This document shows, in pieces, positions 16,754 through 24,808 of a DNA stretch of 64,000 nucleotides. Made by a program: the position numbers and the translations under genes. Source of the stretch: Reyranella humidisoli (GTDB lineage: Bacteria; Pseudomonadota; Alphaproteobacteria; Reyranellales; Reyranellaceae); NCBI RefSeq assembly GCF_019039055.1, contig NZ_JAHOPB010000001.1:558001-622000 (forward strand). The letters run 5' to 3'. Below the pieces are notes generated by a model that did no database searches, was not told the DNA's origin, and saw only the letters and a program-made list of their open reading frames with translations. Position 1 is the stretch's first letter, and each line of letters begins with the position of its first letter.

Positions 16754-18652
16754 ATGGCCGCCAGCGGCACTGCAGTTGAACCCGCCGGCAGGCGGCGCCG
16801 GGCGGCGCTGACCCTGGCCGCCCTCGGTGTCGTGTTCGGCGACATCGGCACCAGCCCGCTCTACACGGTCAAGGAGTGCTTCAGCGAGTACACCGGCATC
16901 CAGCCCACGCACGATAACGTGCTGGGCATGCTGTCGCTGATCACCTGGGCGCTGATCGTCGTGGTCACGCTGAAATATGTCGTCGTGGTCATGCGCGCCG
17001 ACAACAAGGGCGAGGGCGGCGTGCTGGCGCTGATGGCGCTGGTCTCCAGCCAATCGAACATCAAGTCGCCCTGGCGTCGCCGCTTCTACCTCATGCTGGG
17101 GATTGCCGGCGCCGCGCTGTTCTACGGCGACTGCCTGCTCACCCCCGCCATCTCGGTGCTGAGTGCGGTCGAGGGCCTGACCGTCGCCACGCCGGCATTC
17201 CAGCCGATGGTCATACCGATCGCTGTCGGCGTGATCGTTGCCCTGTTCTCGGTGCAGCATTTCGGCACCAGCGGCATCGGCAAATGGTTCGGTCCGATCA
17301 CGCTGATATGGTTCGTGGTGTTGGCCGTTCTGGGCGCGCATCAGCTCGTACAGCGGCCGGAAGTGCTTGCCGCGCTGTCACCGCATCATGCGATCGGTTT
17401 CGCGATGCGCGAGAAGATCGTGGCCTTCGTCGCGCTGGGCGCGGTCACGCTCGCGATCACGGGCGCCGAGGCGCTGTATGCCGACATGGGCCATTTCGGC
17501 GCCAAGCCGATCCGGCTCGCCTGGCTGGGGCTCGTCCTGCCGTCCCTGCTCCTCAATTACTATGGGCAGGGCGCGCTGATCCTCAGTGACCCCACCGCGC
17601 TGGCCAACCCGTTCTTCAATCTGGCGCCCGACTGGGCGCTCTATCCGCTGGTCGCCCTCGCCACCGCCGCCACGGTCATCGCCTCGCAGGCGACCATCTC
17701 GGGCGCGTTCTCGATGGCCAAGCAGGCGGCCCTGCTGGGCCTCAGCCCGCGCGTCCACATCCAGCACACCTCGGCCAGCGAGTTCGGGCAGGTCTACCTG
17801 CCAGTGGTCAACTGGCTGCAGCTGGTGGGCGTCGTCATCCTGGTCATGGCGTTCAAGTCGTCGACCAATCTGGCCGCGGCCTACGGCATCGCCGTCACCG
17901 GCACGATGCTGATCACCAGCACCCTCGTGTTCGTGATCGCGGTCCGCAAGTGGAACTGGGGCTGGCCGCTCAGCATCCTGGTGTTCGGCGCCTTCATGAC
18001 GCTCGACCTCGCCCTGCTCTCCTCCAACATGCTGAAGTTCCTCGACGGTGGCTGGGTGCCGCTGGCGATCGCCGCCATGATCTTCCTCTGCATGTGGACC
18101 TGGCTGACGGGCCGCGCCGCTGTAGCCCGGCGCGAGCAGGACGAGGCGCTGCCGCTGGAAGCGCTGCTGGAGAGCATCAACCCGGCCCGCGTGCATCGAC
18201 CTCAGGGCACCGCCGTCTACCTCACGGCTTTTTCCGGCAATGCGCCGCGCTGCCTGATGCACAATCTCAAGCACAACGAGGTGCTGCACGAGCATGTCGT
18301 GCTGCTCAGCATCGAGGTCCCCGACATCCCCTTCGTGTCGCCGGAAGGCCGCAGCCAGGTCACCCATCTCGGCAAGGGCGTGCACCGCGTCGTGATGCAT
18401 TACGGGTTCATGGAGCAGCCCGACGTGCCGAGCGACCTCGCCCTCCTGGAAGACAAGGGCATCCCGTTCGACCCGATGCGGACGTCCTACTTCGTCGGCC
18501 GCAACAGCTTCGTGAGCGCAAACAAGCCGCTATTGCCGCGCTGGCAGCAGAAGCTCTTCCTCACCCTGTCGCGGTTCGCCGCCAGTGCCGGCGACTTCTT
18601 CGGCCTGCCCGCCAACCGCGTGGTCGAGCTGGGCAGCCGCATCGAAATCTGA
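16754..18652 (+). CDS. kup: Kup-type low-affinity potassium transporter
   Basis: The 632-residue inner-membrane K+:H+ symporter has the family signature GDIGTSPLY at 29-37, about 12 membrane helices and a hydrophilic C-terminal region (about 460-632) typical of KUP proteins. It takes up K+ constitutively, in contrast to the ATP-driven Kdp system at 36.7-44.7 kb. The ATG follows AAGGGGAG. It is divergent from the CMD-family gene by 88 bp. The stop is only 2 nt from the end of a convergent small gene. Confidence 0.95.
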   Translation: MAASGTAVEPAGRRRRAALTLAALGVVFGDIGTSPLYTVKECFSEYTGIQPTHDNVLGMLSLITWALIVVVTLKYVVVVMRADNKGEGGVLALMALVSSQSNIKSPWRRRFYLMLGIAGAALFYGDCLLTPAISVLSAVEGLTVATPAFQPMVIPIAVGVIVALFSVQHFGTSGIGKWFGPITLIWFVVLAVLGAHQLVQRPEVLAALSPHHAIGFAMREKIVAFVALGAVTLAITGAEALYADMGHFGAKPIRLAWLGLVLPSLLLNYYGQGALILSDPTALANPFFNLAPDWALYPLVALATAATVIASQATISGAFSMAKQAALLGLSPRVHIQHTSASEFGQVYLPVVNWLQLVGVVILVMAFKSSTNLAAAYGIAVTGTMLITSTLVFVIAVRKWNWGWPLSILVFGAFMTLDLALLSSNMLKFLDGGWVPLAIAAMIFLCMWTWLTGRAAVARREQDEALPLEALLESINPARVHRPQGTAVYLTAFSGNAPRCLMHNLKHNEVLHEHVVLLSIEVPDIPFVSPEGRSQVTHLGKGVHRVVMHYGFMEQPDVPSDLALLEDKGIPFDPMRTSYFVGRNSFVSANKPLLPRWQQKLFLTLSRFAASAGDFFGLPANRVVELGSRIEI

Positions 18653-18654
18653 GG

Positions 18655-18912
18655 TCAGGCGTCGAACCCAGACAACGAGATCGCGTCCTGGGCGGGCGGC
18701 TGCAGGCCGCGCGACAGGAGATCGCCCAGCCGGGCAAAGATGCGGCCGGCCTCGGTGCAGCCGACATCCTGCGTCACCGCCTCGGCGGCAATGTTGAGCA
18801 GCGCGTTGCCGGCAAGGTCGCGGCACTCCGCCGGCAGGCCCTCCACGGCGTCGGCGATCACCCGCATCGCGTGCTGCAGGTCGGACAGGCGATCGGGCAT
18901 CGGTACGGTCAT
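18655..18912 (-). CDS. Unknown small protein, heme-locus border
   Basis: The 85-residue protein (MTVPMPDRLSDLQHAMRVI...) is predicted helical and has two Cys, one of them in TQDVGCTEAG. No domain is recognised. The ATG at 18912 is chosen because the frame upstream overlaps the next gene with Arg-rich shadow sequence. It follows the 164-residue unknown gene by 11 bp on the same strand, so they are a likely two-gene unit divergent from hemP and perhaps under the same iron control. Confidence 0.65.
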   Translation of the reverse strand: MTVPMPDRLSDLQHAMRVIADAVEGLPAECRDLAGNALLNIAAEAVTQDVGCTEAGRIFARLGDLLSRGLQPPAQDAISLSGFDA

Positions 18913-18923
18913 GAGATCGGCCT

Positions 18924-19418
18924 TCAGTTGAGACGGCCGGCGGCGGCGCCGGCGGCCGGGGCAAGCCTGAGGCCCGCGCCGGCCAGGGCAACGGCAAAGG
19001 CCTTGAGACGGACGGCGGCGACGCGCGAGGCGGCGGGCGCCATCATGATGTCGAGCGAGGCGAGCAGTGGCCGGTCGTGATCGGCCTGGGCCAGCCCGCA
19101 CAGCGCCACCAGCACGGCCTCGTCGCGGCTCACGCTGGAACAGGTTGGCACATGGATTTCCATGGCGCGCCTCGCGCCGAACAGGAACGCATCCATGGCG
19201 ATCACGAAATCCGGCAGCACCTCGAGCAGGCCCGCCACCTTGAAGCCGCGATGGAGGATCGAGCCTTCACCGGGCAGCGCGCGATCCTGCCGCCACTGGC
19301 GAAGCGCCCAGAGCACGAAGCGTTCGCCCACCGGCAGCGAGCAGGCGCAATCGAACCGGCCGCAGCCGGGCTTGAGGCTTTGCTGAGCGCTAAGCCCCTG
19401 TTGTTGCGTGACTTCCAT
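18924..19418 (-). CDS. Unknown protein divergent from hemP, N-terminal Cys cluster
   Basis: The 164-residue protein opens MEVTQQQGLSAQQSLKPGCG and carries three closely spaced Cys (GCGRFDCACSL, about residues 19-26). The middle is a helical region ERFVLWALRQWR, and the C-terminus is Ala-rich. I do not recognise the family. The ATG at 19418 has GGTGGTGA upstream; the longer frame would cross the hemP promoter. The divergent placement from hemP across a Fur-like palindrome suggests an iron- or heme-linked function. The Cys cluster could bind metal or Fe-S, which is inference. Confidence 0.68.
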   Translation of the reverse strand: MEVTQQQGLSAQQSLKPGCGRFDCACSLPVGERFVLWALRQWRQDRALPGEGSILHRGFKVAGLLEVLPDFVIAMDAFLFGARRAMEIHVPTCSSVSRDEAVLVALCGLAQADHDRPLLASLDIMMAPAASRVAAVRLKAFAVALAGAGLRLAPAAGAAAGRLN

Positions 19419-19462
19419 TGCTTCACCACCGCTGAAGGACCTTGACCGCACCCACAGTCTAT

Positions 19463-19487
19463 GCAATTGAGACTCGTTCGCAATCTC
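19463..19487. promoter_or_regulatory. Fur-box-like operator in the divergent hemP promoter region
   Basis: The reverse strand reads gagattgcgaacgagtctcaa then ttgc. Half-sites TTGCGAA and TTGAGA face each other (ttgagactcgttcgcaa on the plus strand), as in Fur boxes of the ATTGCGAATnATTCTCAAT type. It sits between the divergent 164-aa gene (19418) and hemP (19507). Alphaproteobacterial iron regulators also include Irr and RirA, so the regulator is not certain. Confidence 0.6.
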
Positions 19488-19506
19488 AAAAGGACGTGAA
19501 GAGCTC

Positions 19507-19689
19507 ATGGACGACAGGAGCGGTCCGGCGCGGATCGATGAAATGCAGCGCGACAGGTCGGCATTCACCCTGCCGGCGGTGGAGAGTGTCGCGATCCTGC
19601 AGGGACGCCGCGAGGTCATCATCCGTCACGGCGCCGAACTGTACCGGCTGCGCCTCACAGCCTCGAACAAGCTGATTCTGACCAAATAA
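19507..19689 (+). CDS. hemP: Hemin uptake protein HemP
   Basis: The 60-residue cytosolic protein ends with the HemP/HmuP signature LQGRREVIIRHGAELYRLRL then TASNKLILTK. HmuP-type proteins are known to act with Irr as coactivators of heme-receptor genes in rhizobia, besides the older 'hemin uptake' name. It is the first gene of the rightward heme locus and lies just after the Fur-like box, with GAGCTC before the ATG. The 112-bp gap to the receptor gene contains three hairpins. Confidence 0.92.
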   Translation: MDDRSGPARIDEMQRDRSAFTLPAVESVAILQGRREVIIRHGAELYRLRLTASNKLILTK

Positions 19690-19699
19690 TTTCGAGACC

Positions 19700-19797
19700 C
19701 CGAGGGGCCATCCCTCCTCGGCTAAACTGCCCAGCCAGCCGGCTCCCTTTGGGGGAGCCCCGCAAGCCAGGCGTCCTTTTTTCCTTGGGGACCTGGC
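19700..19797 (+). promoter_or_regulatory. Three-hairpin leader before the heme receptor gene
   Basis: Three potential stems follow hemP: CCGAGG/CCTCGG (19700-19721), GGCTCCC/GGGAGCC with a 5-nt loop (19741-19759) and GCCAGGcgTCC/GGACCTGGC (19766-19797). The third contains the GGGGA that would serve as Shine-Dalgarno for the ATG at 19802. Folding could therefore limit receptor translation, or the stems could act as attenuator or mRNA-stability elements. Confidence 0.45.
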
Positions 19798-19801
19798 TCA
19801 A

Positions 19802-22048
19802 ATGAAAACCCGCGCACTGCTTTATGCGCTGATGGCGACAACCGCCGTCGGTGCCTTTCTAACCGCGCCCGCATCGGCGCAGACATCGACCGCTCCGCCC
19901 GTCGCCGATCCGACGCAGCCGGCGCCGGCCACCCACGGCGTACCAACGCAGCTCGACGCAGTGACGACCGCTGCCATGCGCAGCCGGCGCCCGCTCGACG
20001 ACGTGCCCGCGACCGTGTCCGTGATCACGACCGAGAACATCGATCGCGAGAACATGCAGGACGTTCGCGATCTCGTGCGCAACGAGCCCGGCGTCACCGT
20101 CGGCAACAATCCCAATCGCGCCGGCTTCCAGAATTTCGTGATCCGCGGCATTGGCGGCAACCGCGTGCTGCTGATGGTCGACGGCATGCGCACGCCCGAC
20201 TTCCCCGACAGCAACCAGGGTGCCGGCACCTATTCGCGCGAGCAGCCCGACCTCGAGGACATCAAGCGCGTCGAGATCATCCGCGGCCCCGCCTCCGCGC
20301 TTTACGGCTCGGACGCGATCGGCGGCGTTGTGGCCTACACGACCAAGGATCCCGGCGACTACATGCGCGACGGCAAGAACTTCTATGCCAGCGCCAAGGC
20401 CGCCTACAGCGGCGCCAACCAGCAGTTCTCCGAATCGTTCACCGGCGCCGTGCGCTCGGGCAACGTCGAGTTCATGGGCATCTATACGCGGCGCGATGGC
20501 GACCAGTACACGCCCGCGCAGACCATGATCGCGCCCAACCCGACGACGTGGAGCAACAACAACTTCTTCGCCAAGCTGGTGATCAAGCCGACGGAGGTCG
20601 ACACGATCCGCCTCACCGGCACCTATTCCGACGGCGTGCAGAGCACCAACATCCTCACGGGCATCGGCCGATTTCCGTCCCTGTTCGCGAGCATCTACGA
20701 CGAATGGGGCAAGGACTATACCCAGACCTATCGCATCAGTGCGCAGTGGGAGCACAACGCCCCGATCGGCTTCATCGACCGGCTGAGCTTCCTTGCCTAC
20801 TTCAATTCGGTCAACACGCAGGCCGACACCTATCAGCTGCGCGGCGCCTTGAACGGCGTGATTCCGAGCAATGCCCGCACCTCGCAGTTCTACTACAACC
20901 AGAACGTCGCGGGCGCCGAGTTGCAGATGCACACGGACGCCAACATCGGCGGCCTCGACAATTTCTTCACCTATGGCCTGAGCTTCGCCTACACGACGAC
21001 GACCCGGCCGCGCGACCGCTGGCAGATCACGCTCGCGACCGGCGCCCGCACCCAGGTGGTCGGCGGCGAGACCTATCCGAACAAGAACTTCCCCGACACC
21101 GACACGGTGCAGGCCGGCATCTACGTGCAGGACGAGATCAGCGCGCTGGGCGGGCGTCTCAAGATCACGCCGGCCGTGCGTCTCGACTACTACAGCATGA
21201 CGCCCGATCCGGATAAGTACTTCTGGAACTCGACGGGCGCGACGCTCAACGTCGTCCCGCAGGCCAGCACCTATGTCTCGGCCTCGCCGAAGCTCGGCCT
21301 GCTCTACCACTTCAACGACACCTATTCGGGTTACTTCCAGTACGCGACGGGCTTCCGCGCGCCGCCATACGACAACGCGAACTTCGGCTTCACCAACACC
21401 GCCTCGTTCTACCAGATCCTGCCCAACGCCAACCTGAAGCCCGAGACGGCGAACTCCTTCGAGGTCGGCCTCCGCGGCAAATACGAGAACGGCTCGAGCT
21501 GGCAGCTCACCGGCTTCTACAACCTCTACAACAACTTCCTCGAGACCACGGTCGTGGGCATGGTGGGCCCGGTCACCCAGTTCCAGTACGTCAACCTGAC
21601 CAACGTGACGATCTGGGGCATCGAGGCGCGCGGCGAGTACCGCTTCGCTCCCGAATGGGCGGTCGCCGGCTGGACCGCGTTCGCGCAGGGCACCGACACC
21701 AGGACTGGCCTGCCGGTCGATTCGGTGTCGCCCTGGACCACGCAGGCCCGCATCCGCTACGGCTTCGACAAGGGCCTGGTCGCACAGCTCATCGGCACGG
21801 TGGCGGCCGCGCACAGCGCGGTCAGCAGCCCGACGGCCTTCCAGGCGCCGGCCTACTTCAACCTCGACGCCACCGTCGGCTACGTCATCAACGACCACTT
21901 CAAGGTCAATGCCGGCGCGTTCAACATCACCAACGCCAAGTACTGGAACTCGCCGGACATGGTCGGCATCCAGGCAAGCAACCCGCAGCTGGACCTCTAC
22001 GCCCAGCCCGGCCGCTACTTCGGCGTCAACCTGACGGCCAAGTGGTAG
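19802..22048 (+). CDS. TonB-dependent hemoglobin/heme outer-membrane receptor
   Basis: The 748-residue protein has a signal peptide (MKTRALLYALMATTAVGAFL to PASA), an N-terminal plug and a C-terminal beta-barrel ending in an aromatic residue (TAKW). The plug has VSVITTENIDRENMQDVRDL, PNRAGFQNFVIRGIGG and RVEIIRGPASALYGSDAIGG, the pattern of the hemoglobin/transferrin/lactoferrin receptor family. FRAPPYDNANFGF near residue 520 corresponds to the conserved FRAP/NPNL region of heme receptors. It imports heme into the periplasm with TonB energy. Its tonB is the next gene, overlapping by 7 nt, which fits dedicated heme uptake. Confidence 0.92.
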   Translation: MKTRALLYALMATTAVGAFLTAPASAQTSTAPPVADPTQPAPATHGVPTQLDAVTTAAMRSRRPLDDVPATVSVITTENIDRENMQDVRDLVRNEPGVTVGNNPNRAGFQNFVIRGIGGNRVLLMVDGMRTPDFPDSNQGAGTYSREQPDLEDIKRVEIIRGPASALYGSDAIGGVVAYTTKDPGDYMRDGKNFYASAKAAYSGANQQFSESFTGAVRSGNVEFMGIYTRRDGDQYTPAQTMIAPNPTTWSNNNFFAKLVIKPTEVDTIRLTGTYSDGVQSTNILTGIGRFPSLFASIYDEWGKDYTQTYRISAQWEHNAPIGFIDRLSFLAYFNSVNTQADTYQLRGALNGVIPSNARTSQFYYNQNVAGAELQMHTDANIGGLDNFFTYGLSFAYTTTTRPRDRWQITLATGARTQVVGGETYPNKNFPDTDTVQAGIYVQDEISALGGRLKITPAVRLDYYSMTPDPDKYFWNSTGATLNVVPQASTYVSASPKLGLLYHFNDTYSGYFQYATGFRAPPYDNANFGFTNTASFYQILPNANLKPETANSFEVGLRGKYENGSSWQLTGFYNLYNNFLETTVVGMVGPVTQFQYVNLTNVTIWGIEARGEYRFAPEWAVAGWTAFAQGTDTRTGLPVDSVSPWTTQARIRYGFDKGLVAQLIGTVAAAHSAVSSPTAFQAPAYFNLDATVGYVINDHFKVNAGAFNITNAKYWNSPDMVGIQASNPQLDLYAQPGRYFGVNLTAKW

Positions 22049-22884
22049 TCCCGGCAGCCCTCTCTGCCGAGCGACTGCCGGCGCCACCGGCACGCGGTCC
22101 GCGTGTGCCGGTGGCGTTGTCGCTTGCTCTGCACGGGCTGGCGATCATTCCCCTCCTTCTCGCCGGCGTCTCCGGCAGCAGCGCCAACGACGACGAACCG
22201 GCGTTGATGGTCGAACTCTCGCTGGCTGCGCCTACCGCCGGGCCCGCGGCCGAGGCCGACCAACCCGAAAGCACGCCCCAACCCCAGCAGCAGCCCGAGC
22301 CGCCGACGCCTCCGGTCGAGGCGACCGAGGTGACGCCACCGCCTGAACCCGAGCCACCGCCCCCGCAAGAGGTCGCGGCGGCGGAGCCCGAGATCAAGGT
22401 CGAGCTCCCTCCACCGGACGAGCCGCCACCGCCGACTGCCGCGGAGATGAAGCCGGTCGAACCGCCCAAGCCAAAGCCGCCGCAACCCAAGCCGGCGGCC
22501 GCGCCGCGCCCGGCGGCGCAGGTCGCGGTCACCAAGGCCCCTTCGCCGGACGCCGGCAATGCCGGTATCACGCAGCAGCAGGCGGCCTCCTCGTCGTCGT
22601 TCATCGTGTTCGAGGGCAAGCCGCGATATCGCGTGCCGCCAACGCCCGCCGTCTATCCGCCGCGCTCGATAGAACTTGGCCAGCAGGGCGAGGTCCTGGT
22701 GCGCGTGCGCCTCCAGCCCGACGGCGCCGCCGCCGAGATCGTTCTGTGGCGCAGCAGCAACTTTCCCCTGCTCGACCGCTCGGCGCTCGCCGCGGTGCGC
22801 GGCTGGCACTTCCTTCCCGCCGTGCGCGATGGCCGACCGGTCGCCGCCTGGGTGGAAATCCCCGTTCGTTTTCATCTTCGTTGA
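22042..22884 (+). CDS. tonB: Energy-transducing TonB protein dedicated to the heme receptor
   Basis: I place the start at the GTG at 22042, overlapping the receptor stop, because the N-terminal membrane anchor (VPVALSLALHGLAIIPLLLA) follows within 45 residues; no ATG precedes it. The 280-residue protein then has a long Pro/Glu/Lys-rich periplasm-spanning spacer. The C-terminal TonB domain contains YPPRSIELGQQGEVLVRVRL, with the conserved YP pair and GxV strand. It couples the proton-motive force via ExbBD to the receptor; no exbBD genes are in the window. The SD is weak, so translation is probably coupled to the receptor gene. Confidence 0.85.
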   Translation: MVVPAALSAERLPAPPARGPRVPVALSLALHGLAIIPLLLAGVSGSSANDDEPALMVELSLAAPTAGPAAEADQPESTPQPQQQPEPPTPPVEATEVTPPPEPEPPPPQEVAAAEPEIKVELPPPDEPPPPTAAEMKPVEPPKPKPPQPKPAAAPRPAAQVAVTKAPSPDAGNAGITQQQAASSSSFIVFEGKPRYRVPPTPAVYPPRSIELGQQGEVLVRVRLQPDGAAAEIVLWRSSNFPLLDRSALAAVRGWHFLPAVRDGRPVAAWVEIPVRFHLR

Positions 22885-22895
22885 AAGGACAGCCC

Positions 22896-23948
22896 ATGCT
22901 CTCGCACTCGAACACCGAACTCGCCACCCGCTGGAGCCGCCTGCGCGGCGAGAAGCCCGCCCTGCGCATCCGTGATGCCGCCGCGACGCTGGGCGTCGGC
23001 GAGGCCGAACTGGTGGCGCTCGGTGTCGGCCAGACCGCGACACCGCTCACGGCCGACTGGCGCGGCATCCTGAACGACATGCCGGCCGTCGGCCGCGTGA
23101 TGTGCCTGACGCGCAACGAGCATTGCGTGCACGAGCGCCATGGCCGCTTCGAGGAGGTCGATGTAAAGGGCGCGCATGCCGGGATCGTGCTGGGCACGGA
23201 CATCGACCTGCGTCTGTTCCTCGGACAGTGGAAGCATGGCTTCGCGGTGCGCGAACCGCTGAAGCAGGGCGAGCGGCTCAGCCTGCAGTTCTTCGACGGC
23301 ACCGGCGAGGCAGTGCACAAGATCTACGCCACCGACGAGACGGATCGGCCGGCCTTCGACGCGCTGATCGCGCGCTACGCGGCCGCTACGCCGCCCGAGA
23401 TGAAGATCGCGCCGGGCGCCGTCGATACCGCCGACCGTCCCGATTCCGAGATCGACCTCGAAGGCCTGCGCGCAGCCTGGCGAGGCATGAAGGACACCCA
23501 TGAGTTCTTCGGCATGCTGGGCAAGTTCAAGGTCGGTCGCGTCCAGGCGCTGCGCCTGGTGGGCGAGGATCTGGCGCGCGAGCTGCCGGTGCGGTCGCTG
23601 CGCGCTGCCTTCGAGGCCGCGGCGGCCGACGGCACGCCCGTCATGGTCTTCGTCGGGAATCGCGGCTGCATCCAGATCCATACCGGTCCGGTGAAGCGCC
23701 TGGTCGCCACACCGGGCTGGTTCAACGTGCTCGATCCCGACTTCAACCTGCACCTGCGCGACGAGGGTGTGGTGCGCGTCTTCTCGGTGCGCAAGCCGAC
23801 CGAGGACGGCATCGTGACCTCGCTCGAGGCGTTCGATGCGAACGGCCGCAACATCCTGCTGATGTTCGGCGCCCGCAAGCCGGGCAAGCCCGAGCTCGAG
23901 GACTGGCGCGCCATCGTCGCCAACGTCGAGAAGCAGGCGGCTTCCTGA
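22896..23948 (+). CDS. hmuS: HmuS/HemS-family heme-binding/degrading protein
   Basis: The 350-residue cytosolic protein is made of two repeats of the HemS/ChuX fold. Repeat one has MPAVGRVMCLTRNEHCVHER, and repeat two has GTPVMVFVGNRGCIQIHTGP. Family members bind incoming heme, and some degrade it to release iron. The ATG at 22896 has AAAGGAC upstream and lies 11 bp after tonB. The stop overlaps the hmuT start (TGATG), showing tight operon structure. Confidence 0.93.
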   Translation: MLSHSNTELATRWSRLRGEKPALRIRDAAATLGVGEAELVALGVGQTATPLTADWRGILNDMPAVGRVMCLTRNEHCVHERHGRFEEVDVKGAHAGIVLGTDIDLRLFLGQWKHGFAVREPLKQGERLSLQFFDGTGEAVHKIYATDETDRPAFDALIARYAAATPPEMKIAPGAVDTADRPDSEIDLEGLRAAWRGMKDTHEFFGMLGKFKVGRVQALRLVGEDLARELPVRSLRAAFEAAAADGTPVMVFVGNRGCIQIHTGPVKRLVATPGWFNVLDPDFNLHLRDEGVVRVFSVRKPTEDGIVTSLEAFDANGRNILLMFGARKPGKPELEDWRAIVANVEKQAAS

Positions 23949-24808
23949 TGAAGCGCCGTACCGTCCTCGGGCTGGGTGCTGCCGCCGCCGTCGCGGCTCT
24001 CCCGGTCCATGCACAGCAGCCGCCCCGCGTCGTGTCGGTCGGCAGCTCCATTACAGAGATCATCTACGACCTCGGCGCCGAGAAGCTGCTCGTCGGCGTC
24101 GACACGACCAGCCTCTATCCCGAGGCTGCACGGAAACTGCCGCAGGTCGGTTACATGCGGGCGCTGTCTGCCGAAGGCGTGCTGTCGCTGAAGCCGACCC
24201 TGATCATCGCGACCACCGCGGCCGGGCCGGCGGGCGCACTCGACCAGCTCAAGGCGACCGGCATCGAGATCATGATCCTGCCGGACAAGTACGACTATGA
24301 CAGCGTGGTCACCAAGATCGCCGCCATAGGCAAGGTGACCGGCAAAATCTCCGAAGCCGACTCCATGATCGCCAGGGGACGCGAGGCGATGAAGTCGCTG
24401 GCGGACCGGCTGGCGACGGCCAAGAGCCATCCGCGCGTGCTGTTCCTGCTGTCGATGAGCGGCGGCGCCCCGCAGGCCGCGGGCCGTGACACGGCGGCGG
24501 CCGGTATCATCAAGCTGGCCGGCGGCATCAATGCCGTCGACGGCTATTCGGGCTACCGGCCGCTGACGCCGGAATCGGTCATCGCCTCCAATGCCGACTA
24601 TGTGCTGGTGACACGTCAGACGGTGCAAGCCATGGGCGGCAGGCAAGCCATTCTCGACCAGCCCTCGCTCAACCGCACGCCCGCCGGCAAGGCCGGGAAG
24701 ATCGTCGAGTTCGACACGCTGCTCCTGCTGGGCTTCGGGCCCCGCACGCCCGAAGCCGCCACCGAGCTCGCCATGGCGCTGCATCCCGACCTCGTCCGCG
24801 CGCCGTGA
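23948..24808 (+). CDS. hmuT: Heme ABC transporter, periplasmic binding protein
   Basis: The 286-residue protein has a signal peptide (MKRRTVLGLGAAAAVAALPV to HAQ) and a class III binding-protein fold: PPRVVSVGSSITEIIYDLGA, LPQVGYMRALSAEGVLSLKP and a long interdomain helix. Tyr in TTSLYPEAA matches the region giving the heme-ligand Tyr in HmuT/ShuT. It carries heme from receptor to HmuUV. The first base pairs of the gene overlap the hmuS stop and its stop overlaps the hmuU GTG (GTGA). Confidence 0.92.
   Translation: MKRRTVLGLGAAAAVAALPVHAQQPPRVVSVGSSITEIIYDLGAEKLLVGVDTTSLYPEAARKLPQVGYMRALSAEGVLSLKPTLIIATTAAGPAGALDQLKATGIEIMILPDKYDYDSVVTKIAAIGKVTGKISEADSMIARGREAMKSLADRLATAKSHPRVLFLLSMSGGAPQAAGRDTAAAGIIKLAGGINAVDGYSGYRPLTPESVIASNADYVLVTRQTVQAMGGRQAILDQPSLNRTPAGKAGKIVEFDTLLLLGFGPRTPEAATELAMALHPDLVRAP

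Noticed and set aside
19859..22093. 744-residue minus-strand open frame opposite the heme receptor
   Set aside because: Antisense to a complete TonB-dependent receptor, composition Val/Gly/Arg-rich and no motif.
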